Numbered from the stretch's first letter, positions 1 through 8,378 are shown. The stretch is DNA of 64,000 nt from an uncultured Collinsella sp. (GCA_937925715.1 CALAMG010000018.1:1-64000); one strand, 5' to 3'. The notes: generated by a model from the sequence alone, not told the origin. Numbers and translations are program-made.

Positions 1-73
1 AATCGTAGCCCGAGACGGTCCCGGGCTGACAATTTCGACTGTAATGGACGTTCTTAAACGACTACATAGAACA

Positions 74-135
74 AGAGTGGATGATCTCCCGGTTTGAGCC
101 TGCATTCAAGCTCAAAGTGGGAGATCATCCACTCT
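74..135. repeat. Long perfect inverted repeat downstream of pdxT
   Basis: Two 17-bp arms (74-90 and 119-135) are exact reverse complements, and inside them a second stem pairs 93-99 with 110-116, leaving a 10-base loop. The hairpin lies just past the 3' end of pdxT, which is read on the minus strand. It lacks a clear U-run on either side, so it may be a 3' stabiliser or an intergenic palindromic repeat rather than a standard terminator. A short GC hairpin (about 7-30) lies further out. Nothing else is recognisable in 1-159. Confidence 0.7.
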
Positions 136-159
136 CGTTTCGTTTGTTGATTTCGATGC

Positions 160-747
160 CTACATTTGGAGGAAGAGTTCGTGGAGGCGGGTGTCTTCGT
201 CGAGTTCGGGGTGGAAGGTTACGCCGAGCTGGTTGTCTTGGCGGGCGGCGACGATGCGGCCATCGACTTCGGCCAGGGCCTCGGCATCGCCGTGCACCTC
301 AACGATGCGGGGCGCGCGGATAAACGTCAGCGGCACTTCACCGTCGATGCCGGCTACCTGCCCCTTGGTTCGAAAGCTGCCGAGCTGCCTGCCGTAGGCA
401 TTGCGCTCGACGAGCACATCCATGGTTGCCAGGCGCGGCGTCCCCTTATCGTCGTGGGCGGCAAGGTCGCGCGCCAGCAGAATCAAGCCGGCGCAGGTGC
501 CCAGGACGGGCATGCCTTCAGCGATACGGGCACGAAGCTCCTCGAGCATGCCGAGCTCGGCAAGCAGCTTCCCTTGAACGGTGGACTCGCCGCCGGGAAG
601 TACCAGACGGTCAAAGTCCTGCTTCAAATCAGCCGCCTGCCTCAGCTCAATACAGTGTGCGCCAAGCCCGGATAGTCTTGCCTCGTGCTCGGCAAAAGCG
701 CCTTGGACCGCCAGCACGGCGACCGTTTGGTCTGCATAATCGCTCAT
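160..747 (-). CDS. pdxT: Pyridoxal 5'-phosphate synthase glutaminase subunit PdxT
   Basis: This is the class I glutaminase of the PdxS-PdxT complex. It hydrolyses glutamine and passes ammonia to PdxS for de novo PLP synthesis in the cytoplasm. The 195-residue length is normal for the family. The PGGEST oxyanion-loop motif is at residues 51-56, the nucleophile Cys85 sits in GTCAG, and the other triad members are His179 and Glu181 in FHPEL. It lies 20 bp downstream of pdxS on the same strand, so the two are surely co-transcribed. The ATG start is preceded by a GAAAGGATCG-type Shine-Dalgarno. All catalytic residues are present, so it should be active. Confidence 0.96.
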   Translation of the reverse strand: MSDYADQTVAVLAVQGAFAEHEARLSGLGAHCIELRQAADLKQDFDRLVLPGGESTVQGKLLAELGMLEELRARIAEGMPVLGTCAGLILLARDLAAHDDKGTPRLATMDVLVERNAYGRQLGSFRTKGQVAGIDGEVPLTFIRAPRIVEVHGDAEALAEVDGRIVAARQDNQLGVTFHPELDEDTRLHELFLQM

Positions 748-767
748 GTGCGATCCTTTCTGCCGGA

Positions 768-1658
768 CTAGCGTCCGCGCTCCTCCATGATGATTTCGAT
801 CTCGTCGGCGTTGATGCCCACCATGGCCTCGCCCAGGTCCTCCGAAAGCTCGGCGATGAGCTTGGCATCGGTGAAGTTTGCCACGGCCTTGACGATGGCG
901 GCGGCGCGCTTGGCGGGGTCGCCGCTCTTAAAGATGCCCGAGCCGACAAAGACGCCCTCGGCGCCCAGTTGCATCATCAGCGCGGCGTCGGCAGGGGTCG
1001 CTACGCCGCCGGCGGCAAAGCTCACAACGGGAAGCTTGCCCGTGGCATGGACCTCGCGCACCAGCTCGACCGGAACCTGCAGTTGCTTGGCTGCCTCAAA
1101 GAGCTCATCATCGCGCAGGGCAACAACGTCACGGATCTGCTTTTGGATCTTGCGCATGTGACGCACGGCCTGAACGACGTCGCCCGTACCCGGCTCACCC
1201 TTGGTGCGAATCATCGTGGCGCCTTCGGCAACACGGCGCAGCGCCTCGCCCAGATCACGGGCGCCGCAGACAAACGGCACGTCAAACTGGGTCTTGTCGA
1301 TGTGATAGACGTCATCGGCAGGGGAGAGAACCTCGGACTCATCGATGTAGTCGATCTCGATGGCCTGCAGGACCTGCGCCTCGACAATGTGGCCGATGCG
1401 GCACTTGGCCATAACAGGGATGGAGACGGCCTCCTGGATGCCCTTGATCATCTTGGGGTCGCTCATGCGCGAGACGCCGCCCGCGGCACGGATATCGGCC
1501 GGAATGCGCTCGAGTGCCATGACGGCGCAGGCGCCTGCCTCCTCGGCGATGCGCGCCTGCTCGGGTGTGGTGACGTCCATGATGACGCCGCCCTTGAGCA
1601 TCTGCGCGAGCTCGCGATTGAGTTTGACGCGATCGGCCTTGCTGGTCTGTTCTGCCAT
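768..1658 (-). CDS. pdxS: Pyridoxal 5'-phosphate synthase lyase subunit PdxS
   Basis: PdxS is the synthase subunit that condenses ribose 5-phosphate, glyceraldehyde 3-phosphate and ammonia into PLP. It is a TIM-barrel protein that assembles as a dodecamer decorated by PdxT. The 296-residue product carries the family's catalytic lysines: Lys85 in VMAKCRIGH and Lys153 in [11 protein letters not shown], with Asp28 in the N-terminal MDVT motif. The frame stays open to 1700, but the ATG at 1658 has a well-spaced AAGGGAG upstream and gives the usual N-terminus. First gene of the pdxST operon, divergent from the MocR-type regulator at 1804, which probably controls it. Confidence 0.97.
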   Translation of the reverse strand: MAEQTSKADRVKLNRELAQMLKGGVIMDVTTPEQARIAEEAGACAVMALERIPADIRAAGGVSRMSDPKMIKGIQEAVSIPVMAKCRIGHIVEAQVLQAIEIDYIDESEVLSPADDVYHIDKTQFDVPFVCGARDLGEALRRVAEGATMIRTKGEPGTGDVVQAVRHMRKIQKQIRDVVALRDDELFEAAKQLQVPVELVREVHATGKLPVVSFAAGGVATPADAALMMQLGAEGVFVGSGIFKSGDPAKRAAAIVKAVANFTDAKLIAELSEDLGEAMVGINADEIEIIMEERGR

Positions 1659-1803
1659 GGTTGCTCCCTTGGTTGGCATGTGCATTGCTTGACGGAACAT
1701 CCTATCGGGGAGCTGGGTATGGCGAAATACTCAGTTTTCAAGATAATAACAAGGTCAGACTAATACCAGATTGAATGGCTTAATAAGGTCAGGTGATAGG
1801 CTC
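1659..1803. promoter_or_regulatory. Divergent pdxS/pdxR control region with a direct repeat
   Basis: This 145-bp gap between pdxS and the divergent regulator must hold both promoters. The octamer AAGGTCAG occurs twice in the same orientation at 1751-1758 and 1785-1792, 34 bp apart (about three helical turns). PdxR/MocR regulators are known to bind direct repeats in such positions, so these are the best operator candidates. The second copy also overlaps the leader of the regulator, which would suit autoregulation. The operator role is inferred. Confidence 0.5.
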
Positions 1804-3243
1804 ATGCTTGACTACAATTTGGAAAAACGCGGCGAAGCATCGCTTTATGAGTATGTTTACCAGAAAATTCGAGATGATATTGTTGCTGGACGTATTGCGG
1901 CGGGGGAGCATCTTCCGTCTAAGCGCGCCTTTGCCAGTCATCTGGGAATCAGTGTCATTACCATCGAGAATGCATATAGCCAGTTACTTGCCGAGGGCTA
2001 TATTTGCTCAATGCCGCGTCGTGGCTACTACGCTTGCGAGCTTCCGGATGCACCGGTTTTGGCTTCGGCTGCGGAGGGCATCGACCGAGATGCCGCCTCT
2101 GCGGGTCCCAGCGCGCATGATGTCAACGGACAGGTCGAGCGATTCGATGCACTTTCTCCTTCCGCTTTGGAGGCGGCGCGGCTTTGGCAAAGCGCACTAC
2201 GGGCGACGCTGGCATCCGAAGATGAGCGCGAAATCTTTTCGCCCGCACCGGCGCAGGGCACCGCTCGGCTGCGACGCGCAATTGCTCACCACCTGCGTGG
2301 GACAAGGGGCATGAATGTCGATCCCAATAACATTGTTATCGGCGCGGGCGCCCAGCTGCTCGATACCATGTTGGTTCAGTTGCTTGGCGCTGACAAGGTG
2401 TATGCCGTTGAGGACCCGGGCTATTTACGTCTGACGCGCATTTATCAGGCTATGGGCTGCAAAGTTCGACATATCCCGTTGGATGATGAGGGGGTGGACT
2501 TGAGCGCTCTGCAGAAAACCGGGACCGATGTACTTCACCTGATGCCGTCTCACCAATATCCAACCGGCCTTGTGACGAGCATTGCGCGTCGCTATGCGCT
2601 TCTGAGCTGGGCCGCCGAGCGACCAGGTCGGTATCTCATCGAAGATGACTTTGATTGTGAGTTTCGCCTTGCCGGGAAGCCGATTCCCGCGCTCGCGTCG
2701 ATCGATGCCGCCCAGTCGGTTATCTACACCAACACGTTTTCGAAGAGCCTGTCTTCGGCGTTGCGCCTAGCGTACATGGTGTTGCCCGACGAGCTGATGG
2801 AGCGGTTTAGGCGCGACCTTGGTTTTTACGCCTCGTCGGTTAGCTCCATAGATCAAGTTGCATTGGCTCGCTTGCTGGGATCGGGTGATTACGAGCGTCA
2901 TGTGAACCGCGTGCGCGTTCGTGCCCGCGAGGCGCGTGATGGCCTAGTGGCGCTTGTACGGAAGGCATTTCCGGCAGGGGAAGTCTCGATCGAGCATGCA
3001 GACGCGGGCCTTTACTGTATCGTGGTTGCGGAGCGTAGAACGGGCGGAAGCACTTTTGCACGGGCCCTCACGCGCTCGAGTATCCCGTTTATCGATATCA
3101 GTGACTGTTATTGGTGTGCCGATGGCGCATCTGTCCCTGAAAACTCAAGTCAAATTCTTGTTCAGTATGATGATCTGAGTCCAAAAGTGCTTAATACCTT
3201 GGAATTGCAGCTAATGGGGGCGCTCTGCAATCTAAGTGAGTAG
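1804..3243 (+). CDS. pdxR: MocR/PdxR-type regulator (GntR HTH fused to aminotransferase-like domain)
   Basis: This is a transcription factor with an N-terminal winged-helix GntR domain (about residues 10-75; motif LPSKRAFASHLGIS) joined by a linker to a fold-type I aminotransferase-like domain (about 115-475). The PLP-binding lysine is about residue 314 in TFSKSLSSALRLAY, and the EDDFDCEFR segment marks the cofactor pocket. Known PdxR proteins sense PLP and control pdxST, and its divergent position next to pdxST fits that role. The frame opens with TTG at 1771, but ATG 1804 is preceded by an AGGTGATAGG sequence and is preferred. The last codons and stop (CTA AGT GAG TAG) are supplied by repeat copy 1, so the native C-terminus may have been altered by an insertion. 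Confidence 0.9.
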   Translation: MLDYNLEKRGEASLYEYVYQKIRDDIVAGRIAAGEHLPSKRAFASHLGISVITIENAYSQLLAEGYICSMPRRGYYACELPDAPVLASAAEGIDRDAASAGPSAHDVNGQVERFDALSPSALEAARLWQSALRATLASEDEREIFSPAPAQGTARLRRAIAHHLRGTRGMNVDPNNIVIGAGAQLLDTMLVQLLGADKVYAVEDPGYLRLTRIYQAMGCKVRHIPLDDEGVDLSALQKTGTDVLHLMPSHQYPTGLVTSIARRYALLSWAAERPGRYLIEDDFDCEFRLAGKPIPALASIDAAQSVIYTNTFSKSLSSALRLAYMVLPDELMERFRRDLGFYASSVSSIDQVALARLLGSGDYERHVNRVRVRAREARDGLVALVRKAFPAGEVSIEHADAGLYCIVVAERRTGGSTFARALTRSSIPFIDISDCYWCADGASVPENSSQILVQYDDLSPKVLNTLELQLMGALCNLSE

Positions 3244-3353
3244 ACTTTTAGCACTTTGGCGACCAGGCAGTTTTGTAACAAGCTATCTACCTGCGGTTTT
3301 GAAAAGCAGGATGACCGGCCTGCTCGGGATGTTCAAAAAAGTCTACTCACTTG
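3232..3353 (+). repeat. Copy 1 of a ~122-bp element with terminal inverted repeats
   Basis: The element begins CTAAGTGAGTAGACTTTT and ends with its reverse complement (AAAAGTCTACTCACTT, final bases imperfect here). Between the ends is a conserved core, ACCTGCGGTTTT. Two more copies in the same orientation lie at 4651-4773 and 14592-14714. This copy overlaps the last four codons of the upstream regulator and provides its stop. The terminal repeat encodes stops in all three forward frames (TAA, TGA, TAG each one base apart). Copies 1 and 2 are closer to each other than to copy 3. No open reading frame is inside. Confidence 0.9.
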
Positions 3354-3385
3354 CCGCGCAAAGCTTCTACATGAGAAAAAATGGG

Positions 3386-3451
3386 GTTTTCAACAGGGTT
3401 TCGTCCAGCTCTCGGCAAGCTTTTGGCCAGTTGGGGAGGGCTGTTGAAAAC
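3386..3451. repeat. Inverted repeat upstream of the predicted nuclease gene
   Basis: GTTTTCAACAG at 3386-3396 is matched by its exact complement CTGTTGAAAAC at 3441-3451, with 44 bases between. The pair occupies the 175-bp gap between repeat copy 1 and the nuclease gene. It could be an operator or recognition palindrome for the neighbouring protein, or a second mobile-element end. Apart from this pair I see no gene in 3354-3528. Confidence 0.5.
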
Positions 3452-3534
3452 TTGGCAGTCCGTTCGGCGCCATTTTTGCTGCGTTCGCGCCAATGCGTGA
3501 CTGATTGGGTTGAAATTCGTGTTTTCCTGTGCCT

Positions 3535-4662
3535 ATGAAGGATCTACTTTGTGACATATCAGCTTTTAGGTACTGGCGTTTGCCTCCTCAAGTCCGCGCC
3601 TTGTGTCCGCCGCTTCCACGACCGGAAGAAGACCGGCAGCGATATGATCTCGCCCGCAACCCGACGGCTGCGGTCGCGCTCGGTTTTCCGTTGTATACAT
3701 TGGTTCGGACGAGAAACAAACGGACTTGTCCTGCCAGCATTAGGCAGCGGCTGTTTCTTGGTGAGCTCCCCAGGGAATCCGTGCTGGAAACGGAGCATGG
3801 GTTTTTGGTTACGTCTCCTCTACTGACGACATTCATCATGTCGCGGCATCTGACGGATCTTCAGCTTCTTTTGGTATTGGCGGAGATGTGTGGCTTGTTT
3901 GCGGTGTGTGCCCTGCCGGCGGCACTTGAGGCGGAGCTTTCGCGTGCAATTGATTCGGGCGCGATTTCGACAACGGTCGGTTGGGTGCGCTGCCCGTCCG
4001 AGGACGGCACCGCCTCAAATTTATGGCGTCGAGACGCTTTGGTTTTGGGCGGAGACCTTGACCGTTTTTGTTCAGATGTTTGCGGGATGCGTTACGGCAA
4101 TAGATTTATGGCGGTATCGCAACTCGTTCCATTGGGTGCCGCGTCGCCTTTTGAGGTCGAGGCGTATTTGTTGCTTGGACTGCCGCGAGCCCTGGGAGGC
4201 GAAGGTTTTTGCGGCATAGAGCTTAATGTTGAAGTGATGCTAAGCGCAAGTGCTCGAGCGATTGTGGGAAAGTCCCGTGTATATATCGACCTACTTCTTT
4301 CTTCGCCGGACGGCAGGCGACAGGTGGCCATTGAATGTCAGGGAAAGGCCTCGCACGGACGCGCAGGGGATGGCTTGCGTGACGCTGACCGCATGACGGC
4401 CCTTCAGGCCATGGGCTACGATGTGCTTCTCCTGACACACAGACAGATATCGGATGAGGATAGATTCCGCGCGATCGTTAAGGCCATATGCAGGATGCTC
4501 GATGCTGAATATTGTGATAAAAGCTCGGATGAGCAAAGGGCTGAGACATTACTCCGGTCTGAACTATTCGTTGACTGGACAAAATTGGGAGTAATTGACG
4601 GAAAGATGCCCGTTAGACACAAAATGGCTCGATCGTGGACGGCTGCGAATCTAAGTGAGTAG
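3535..4662 (+). CDS. Predicted PD-(D/E)XK nuclease-like protein (Vsr/DUF559-type C-terminus), repeat-flanked
   Basis: This is a 375-residue protein of unknown function. Its second half reads like a very-short-patch-repair or DUF559-type endonuclease. Asp252 (RVYIDLLL) is followed by Glu267-x3-Lys271 (IECQGK), His274, an Asp-x-Asp-Arg segment near 283-286, and the THRQ motif near 302. An SPFEVEAYLLLGLPRALGG helix region precedes this at about 204-222. The N-terminus (LLCDISAFRYWRLPP) resembles AbiEi-associated Coriobacterial proteins, from memory only. Neither GTG 3529 nor ATG 3535 has a clear ribosome site. The gene sits between two direct copies of the 122-bp element, and copy 2 encodes its final residues and stop. 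That arrangement suggests it moved with, or acts on, the repeats. Activity is unproven. Confidence 0.65.
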   Translation: MKDLLCDISAFRYWRLPPQVRALCPPLPRPEEDRQRYDLARNPTAAVALGFPLYTLVRTRNKRTCPASIRQRLFLGELPRESVLETEHGFLVTSPLLTTFIMSRHLTDLQLLLVLAEMCGLFAVCALPAALEAELSRAIDSGAISTTVGWVRCPSEDGTASNLWRRDALVLGGDLDRFCSDVCGMRYGNRFMAVSQLVPLGAASPFEVEAYLLLGLPRALGGEGFCGIELNVEVMLSASARAIVGKSRVYIDLLLSSPDGRRQVAIECQGKASHGRAGDGLRDADRMTALQAMGYDVLLLTHRQISDEDRFRAIVKAICRMLDAEYCDKSSDEQRAETLLRSELFVDWTKLGVIDGKMPVRHKMARSWTAANLSE

Positions 4663-4773
4663 ACTTTTGGCACTTTGGCGACTAGGTCGTTTTGCAACAA
4701 GGCATTTACCTGCGGCTTTATAAAGTGATATGGATGGTCTGCTCGGCAAGTTCCAAAAAGTCTACTCACTTAG
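4651..4773 (+). repeat. Copy 2 of the ~122-bp element with terminal inverted repeats
   Basis: This 123-bp copy has perfect ends: CTAAGTGAGTAGACTTTT at the left and AAAAAGTCTACTCACTTAG at the right. It is in the same orientation as copy 1 and closely similar through the left half, including the GCACTTTGGCGAC segment and the ACCTGCGG core. The left end forms the last codons of the nuclease-like gene (Asn-Leu-Ser-Glu-stop), exactly as copy 1 does for the regulator. Transcribed, it would fold into a long hairpin and could also terminate transcription. Confidence 0.9.
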
Positions 4774-4839
4774 TTTTTGACGAGAAGCCGATGCCGAAGA
4801 CGGTCCTATTTCAGGGCGTTAACAAGTTCGTGAGGCACG

Positions 4840-4871
4840 AAAAAGGCCCGAACCAATACGGTCCGGGCCTC
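4840..4871 (-). terminator. Rho-independent terminator of the rubrerythrin gene
   Basis: On the minus strand AGGCCCG (4870-4864) pairs with CGGGCCT (4850-4844) around a short loop and is followed by TTTTTCG. It sits 34 bp past the rubrerythrin stop codon. Confidence 0.85.
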
Positions 4872-4904
4872 ATTGAGCTAGAGGTTATGTCTCAGGCGTT
4901 TGGC

Positions 4905-5465
4905 TTAGCCAAAGTAGCGCTTGAGCAGGCCGGCGAAAGCCTTGCCGTGGCGGGCCTCGTCGCGAGCCATCTCGTGCACGGTGTCGTGAATGGCATCGAG
5001 ACCAGCGGCCTTGGCGCGCTTGGCAAGATCAGTCTTGCCGGCGGTGGCGCCGTTCTCGGCCTCAACGCGCATCTCGAGGTTCTTCTTGGTGGAGTCGGTC
5101 ACGACCTCGCCCAGGAGCTCGGCGAACTTAGCGGCGTGCTCGGCCTCCTCGTGGGCAGCCTTCTCCCAGTACAGGCCGATCTCGGGGTAACCCTCGCGAT
5201 GAGCGACGCGAGCCATGGCCAGGTACATACCGACCTCGGAGCACTCGCCCTCAAAGTTGGCGCGCAGGTCGGCAACGATGTCCTCGGAGACGCCCTCCAT
5301 CTTGGCGACGCCCACGACGTGCTCAGCAGCCCACTCGAGCTGGCCCTCCTCCTGCTTCAGGAAACGAGAACCGGGGACGCCGCACTGGGGGCACTTGAAG
5401 TCCTCGGGCAGCTGGTCGCCGTCGAACTCTTCCACATAACCGCAAACGGGGCAAACAAACTTCAT
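4905..5465 (-). CDS. rbr: Reverse rubrerythrin (rubredoxin domain first, then diiron ferritin-like domain)
   Basis: Rubrerythrins reduce hydrogen peroxide to water and protect anaerobes from oxidative stress. This 186-residue protein has the rubredoxin-type iron site at the N-terminus (Cys5, Cys8, Cys25, Cys28) and the four-helix diiron domain after it (about residues 50-186; EEAEH at 106-110 and DEARH at 169-173). The order is swapped relative to classical rubrerythrin, as in the clostridial reverse rubrerythrins. The frame is open upstream to 5558, but the ATG at 5465 follows a GAAAGGAT ribosome site and starts directly with the rubredoxin motif. It is monocistronic with its own terminator. 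The AT-rich 5559-5721 upstream probably holds promoters for this gene and the divergent dehydrogenase. Confidence 0.94.
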   Translation of the reverse strand: MKFVCPVCGYVEEFDGDQLPEDFKCPQCGVPGSRFLKQEEGQLEWAAEHVVGVAKMEGVSEDIVADLRANFEGECSEVGMYLAMARVAHREGYPEIGLYWEKAAHEEAEHAAKFAELLGEVVTDSTKKNLEMRVEAENGATAGKTDLAKRAKAAGLDAIHDTVHEMARDEARHGKAFAGLLKRYFG

Positions 5466-5721
5466 GATTCGATCCTTTCGATCGATGGCGATGGTGCGCT
5501 CGCCCGGTCCCATAAGGGCCCTCTCCGGACGTGCGTCTTGACGAGTTCTATTATCCATAAATGAGACTGAAAGTGAAGCCTATTAGGAATGATTTTTAAT
5601 AAAACAATTTTGAAATATGAAGATGTTGATTGATTAACGATTAGTATGCCGTCTGCGATCTCTGCTGAGTACAATCGGGCGAGCAAATGTTGACCTATCA
5701 ACAAATGAAGGAGTTTCCTTT

Positions 5722-6942
5722 ATGCATCTAGCCCGTCGTGCCTGGTGCCGAACATATCAGACGGTTTTTCGCATTGCACTGCCGATCCTGCCCTATACCG
5801 AGCCGCGCATTTTGGAGCATGCCGAGGACGTGCCCGCGGTGCTTCAGAAGCGTTCGATACAGCGGGTTCTTATCGTGACGGATCCCGGCATCGCCCGTCT
5901 GAGGCTCACGGCACCGCTCGAGACGGCGCTCGCGTCCAAGGGAATTAGCGCTGCGGTCTATGCCAAAACATCAGCGAACCCCACGGTCTCAAATGTGGAG
6001 GAGGCGGCGTCCCTATATCGAGAGAGCGCCTGCCAGGCCATTATCGGCTTTGGCGGCGGCTCGGCCATGGACTGCGCCAAGGGCGTGGGAGCACGCATCG
6101 CGCAGCCAAACAAGCCCATCAACAAGATGCGCGGGCTGCTGCGGATTCATCGTTGCCTGCCGCTGCTCATCGCCGTTCCCACCACGGCAGGTACGGGAAG
6201 CGAGGTCACGCTTGCGGCGGTAATTACCGATGACGAGACGCACTACAAGTATCCCATTAACGACTTTGTGCTTATCCCGCGCCTTGCGGTGCGCGACCCC
6301 GAGTTTACGCGCGGCCTGCCCGCCTCCATTACGGGGCAGACGGGGATGGACGCCCTGACGCATGCCGTCGAGGCCTTTATCGGGCGAAGCACCACGCCCT
6401 ATACGCGCAAGATGGCGCAACAGGCGGTGCAGCTTATCCACGACAATTTGCTCGAGGCCTATGAGCATGGTGACGACATGTGCGCTCGTCGCAATATGCT
6501 TTTGGCGGCGTATAAGGCGGGCGTTGCGTTTACCCGCTCCTATGTCGGATATGTGCATGCCATCGCGCACAGTTTGGGCGGCCGATACGGAATTCCGCAC
6601 GGTTTGGCCAACGCGATCATCCTGCCGCACATGCTTCGCGCTTATGGTGACGCCGCCGCCCCCAAGCTTGCCGATCTTGCTCACATGGCGGGCATTGCGC
6701 CGGCTACCGCGCAGGACAGTCTTGCGGCCGAGGCCTTTATCGATTGGGTCGACCGCATGAACGCCGCCTTGGGCATACCCAAATATGTGACGGGCATTCG
6801 CCGCTCCGACATTCCCGAGATGGCGGCGCATGCCGATGCCGAGGCCAATCCCCTGTACCCCGTTCCACTTTTGATGGACCGTTTGGAGCTCGAGCATATG
6901 TATGAAGTCGTTGCGGGTGGTATGTTTGAGGACGAGAACTAG
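5722..6942 (+). CDS. Iron-containing alcohol dehydrogenase
   Basis: This is a group III NAD(P)-dependent alcohol dehydrogenase of 406 residues. The dinucleotide-binding GGGSAMD motif is at 111-117, TTAGTGSE at 154-161, and the metal ligands are Asp210, His214, His279 and His293 (TGMDALTHA and HAIAHSLGGRYGIPHG). It likely interconverts an alcohol and an aldehyde during fermentation; the substrate cannot be read from sequence. The ATG follows GAAGGAG at good spacing. Ten bases after its stop comes an aldehyde dehydrogenase, so the two form an alcohol-aldehyde-acid pathway operon. The first 20 residues are an unusual basic extension, and a later start is possible. Confidence 0.9.
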   Translation: MHLARRAWCRTYQTVFRIALPILPYTEPRILEHAEDVPAVLQKRSIQRVLIVTDPGIARLRLTAPLETALASKGISAAVYAKTSANPTVSNVEEAASLYRESACQAIIGFGGGSAMDCAKGVGARIAQPNKPINKMRGLLRIHRCLPLLIAVPTTAGTGSEVTLAAVITDDETHYKYPINDFVLIPRLAVRDPEFTRGLPASITGQTGMDALTHAVEAFIGRSTTPYTRKMAQQAVQLIHDNLLEAYEHGDDMCARRNMLLAAYKAGVAFTRSYVGYVHAIAHSLGGRYGIPHGLANAIILPHMLRAYGDAAAPKLADLAHMAGIAPATAQDSLAAEAFIDWVDRMNAALGIPKYVTGIRRSDIPEMAAHADAEANPLYPVPLLMDRLELEHMYEVVAGGMFEDEN

Positions 6943-6951
6943 GAGGGTGCC

Positions 6952-8331
6952 ATGAACACCGAGGAAATTGCGCGCATCGTCGGCGATCAGCGCGCCTACT
7001 TTAAGACGCACGCCACGTTTGATGTCGATGCTCGACGTCGCGCGCTCGTGAGTTTACGCGATGCGGTGCGGGCCCACGAGGCCGATATCGCTCATGCGCT
7101 CAAGACCGATTTGGGAAAGTCGCATGACGAGGCCTATATGTGCGAGATTGGCACATCGCTTTCCGAGATTCGACATCAGATTGCGCATGTGGCCCGATGG
7201 AGTCGTCCGCGCCTGCGTCCGTGCGATCTCGCTAACGCCGTGAGCGTGTGCAAAACGCAAGCCGTGCCCTATGGCGTCACACTCATCATGGCTCCGTGGA
7301 ACTACCCGTTTTTGCTAACACTCGAGCCGCTCGCCGGCGCCCTTGCCGCGGGCAATACCGTGGTCATCAAGCCGAGTGCCTATGCTCCGGCATCGAGCGC
7401 GGTGCTCAAGCAAATCTGTGAAGAGGCATTTGATCCGCGCCTGGTGACGGTTGTCGAGGGCGGGCGCGCCGAGAACGAAGCGTTGCTCGATGAGTGCTGG
7501 GACAAGATCTTCTTTACCGGTAGCGTTCCGGTCGGCAAGCTCGTCATGGAGCGCGCGAGTAAAAACCTCACGCTCGTGACGCTTGAGCTGGGCGGCAAGA
7601 GCCCCTGCATCGTGGATGCGACGGCAAACTTGAAGGTTGCGGCGCGGCGTATCGCCTTTGGTAAATGGCTCAACGTGGGGCAGACCTGCGTGGCGCCCGA
7701 CTACCTGCTGGTCGATGCGCGCGTGCACGACGAGCTGCTGGACCTCATCAGGGAAGAGGCGCGCCGTATGTTTGGCGAGCATCCGCTCGATAACGAGGAC
7801 TACGGGCATATCGTCAACGCCAAGCATTTTGCGCGCGTGCGCGGGCTGATCGATCCCGATAAGGTCGTGCTGGGAGGCACGGCGCGCGAGTCGTCGCTCA
7901 AGATTGAGCCGACGATCCTAGACGGCGTGACCCCCGATGACGCCGTGATGCAGGAGGAGATCTTCGGTCCCATCTTGCCGGTGCTGACGTTTGAGAGCCT
8001 AGACGAGGCCGAGACGTTTATTACGGATCGTCCGACGCCGCTGGCCCTGTATATCTTTAGCCAGGACCGTTCGGTTCAGCAACGCTTTGTGCGCTACGTG
8101 CCCTTTGGCGGCGGCTGTGTCAACGACACGATCATGCACTTGGCTACGAGCCATATGGGCTTTGGCGGCATGGGCGCGAGCGGTATGGGGCAGTACCATG
8201 GACGCGAGAGCTTCGATACGTTTAGCCACAAGAAGAGCATCGTGAACAAGGCAACTTGGCTGGACGTGCCGTTTCGGTATGCGCCCTACGCAAGCTGGAA
8301 GCACAAGTTCGTGCGCATGTTTGTGCATTAG
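6952..8331 (+). CDS. NAD(P)-dependent aldehyde dehydrogenase (class 3-like)
   Basis: This 459-residue enzyme oxidises aldehydes to carboxylic acids. Key residues are Asn117 in APWNYPF, the general base Glu212 in TLELGGKSP and the catalytic Cys246 in NVGQTCVAPDY. The length and the short N-terminus match the ALDH3/CoA-independent fatty or aromatic aldehyde dehydrogenase group rather than the longer 500-residue forms. An AGGAGG lies just before its ATG. It is the second gene of a two-gene unit with the iron alcohol dehydrogenase, ended by a strong hairpin at 8340. The natural aldehyde is unknown. Confidence 0.92.
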   Translation: MNTEEIARIVGDQRAYFKTHATFDVDARRRALVSLRDAVRAHEADIAHALKTDLGKSHDEAYMCEIGTSLSEIRHQIAHVARWSRPRLRPCDLANAVSVCKTQAVPYGVTLIMAPWNYPFLLTLEPLAGALAAGNTVVIKPSAYAPASSAVLKQICEEAFDPRLVTVVEGGRAENEALLDECWDKIFFTGSVPVGKLVMERASKNLTLVTLELGGKSPCIVDATANLKVAARRIAFGKWLNVGQTCVAPDYLLVDARVHDELLDLIREEARRMFGEHPLDNEDYGHIVNAKHFARVRGLIDPDKVVLGGTARESSLKIEPTILDGVTPDDAVMQEEIFGPILPVLTFESLDEAETFITDRPTPLALYIFSQDRSVQQRFVRYVPFGGGCVNDTIMHLATSHMGFGGMGASGMGQYHGRESFDTFSHKKSIVNKATWLDVPFRYAPYASWKHKFVRMFVH

Positions 8332-8339
8332 AAAAGGGC

Positions 8340-8378
8340 GCAGGTAATACGAACAAGTGTTCCTATTACCTGCATTTT
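8340..8378 (+). terminator. Hairpin terminator after the dehydrogenase operon
   Basis: GCAGGTAATA (8340-8349) pairs with TATTACCTGC (8364-8373), and an inner GAAC/GTTC stem extends it. ATTTTG follows. It begins 8 bp after the aldehyde dehydrogenase stop. Confidence 0.75.

Noticed and set aside
426..1763. 445-codon plus-strand frame antisense to pdxST
   Set aside because: Shadow of pdxT and pdxS, which have catalytic residues and ribosome sites.
3232..4773. Composite transposon or IS element
   Set aside because: No transposase domain is present and no target-site duplication is visible at the outer ends of the two repeats; kept as repeat-flanked gene only.
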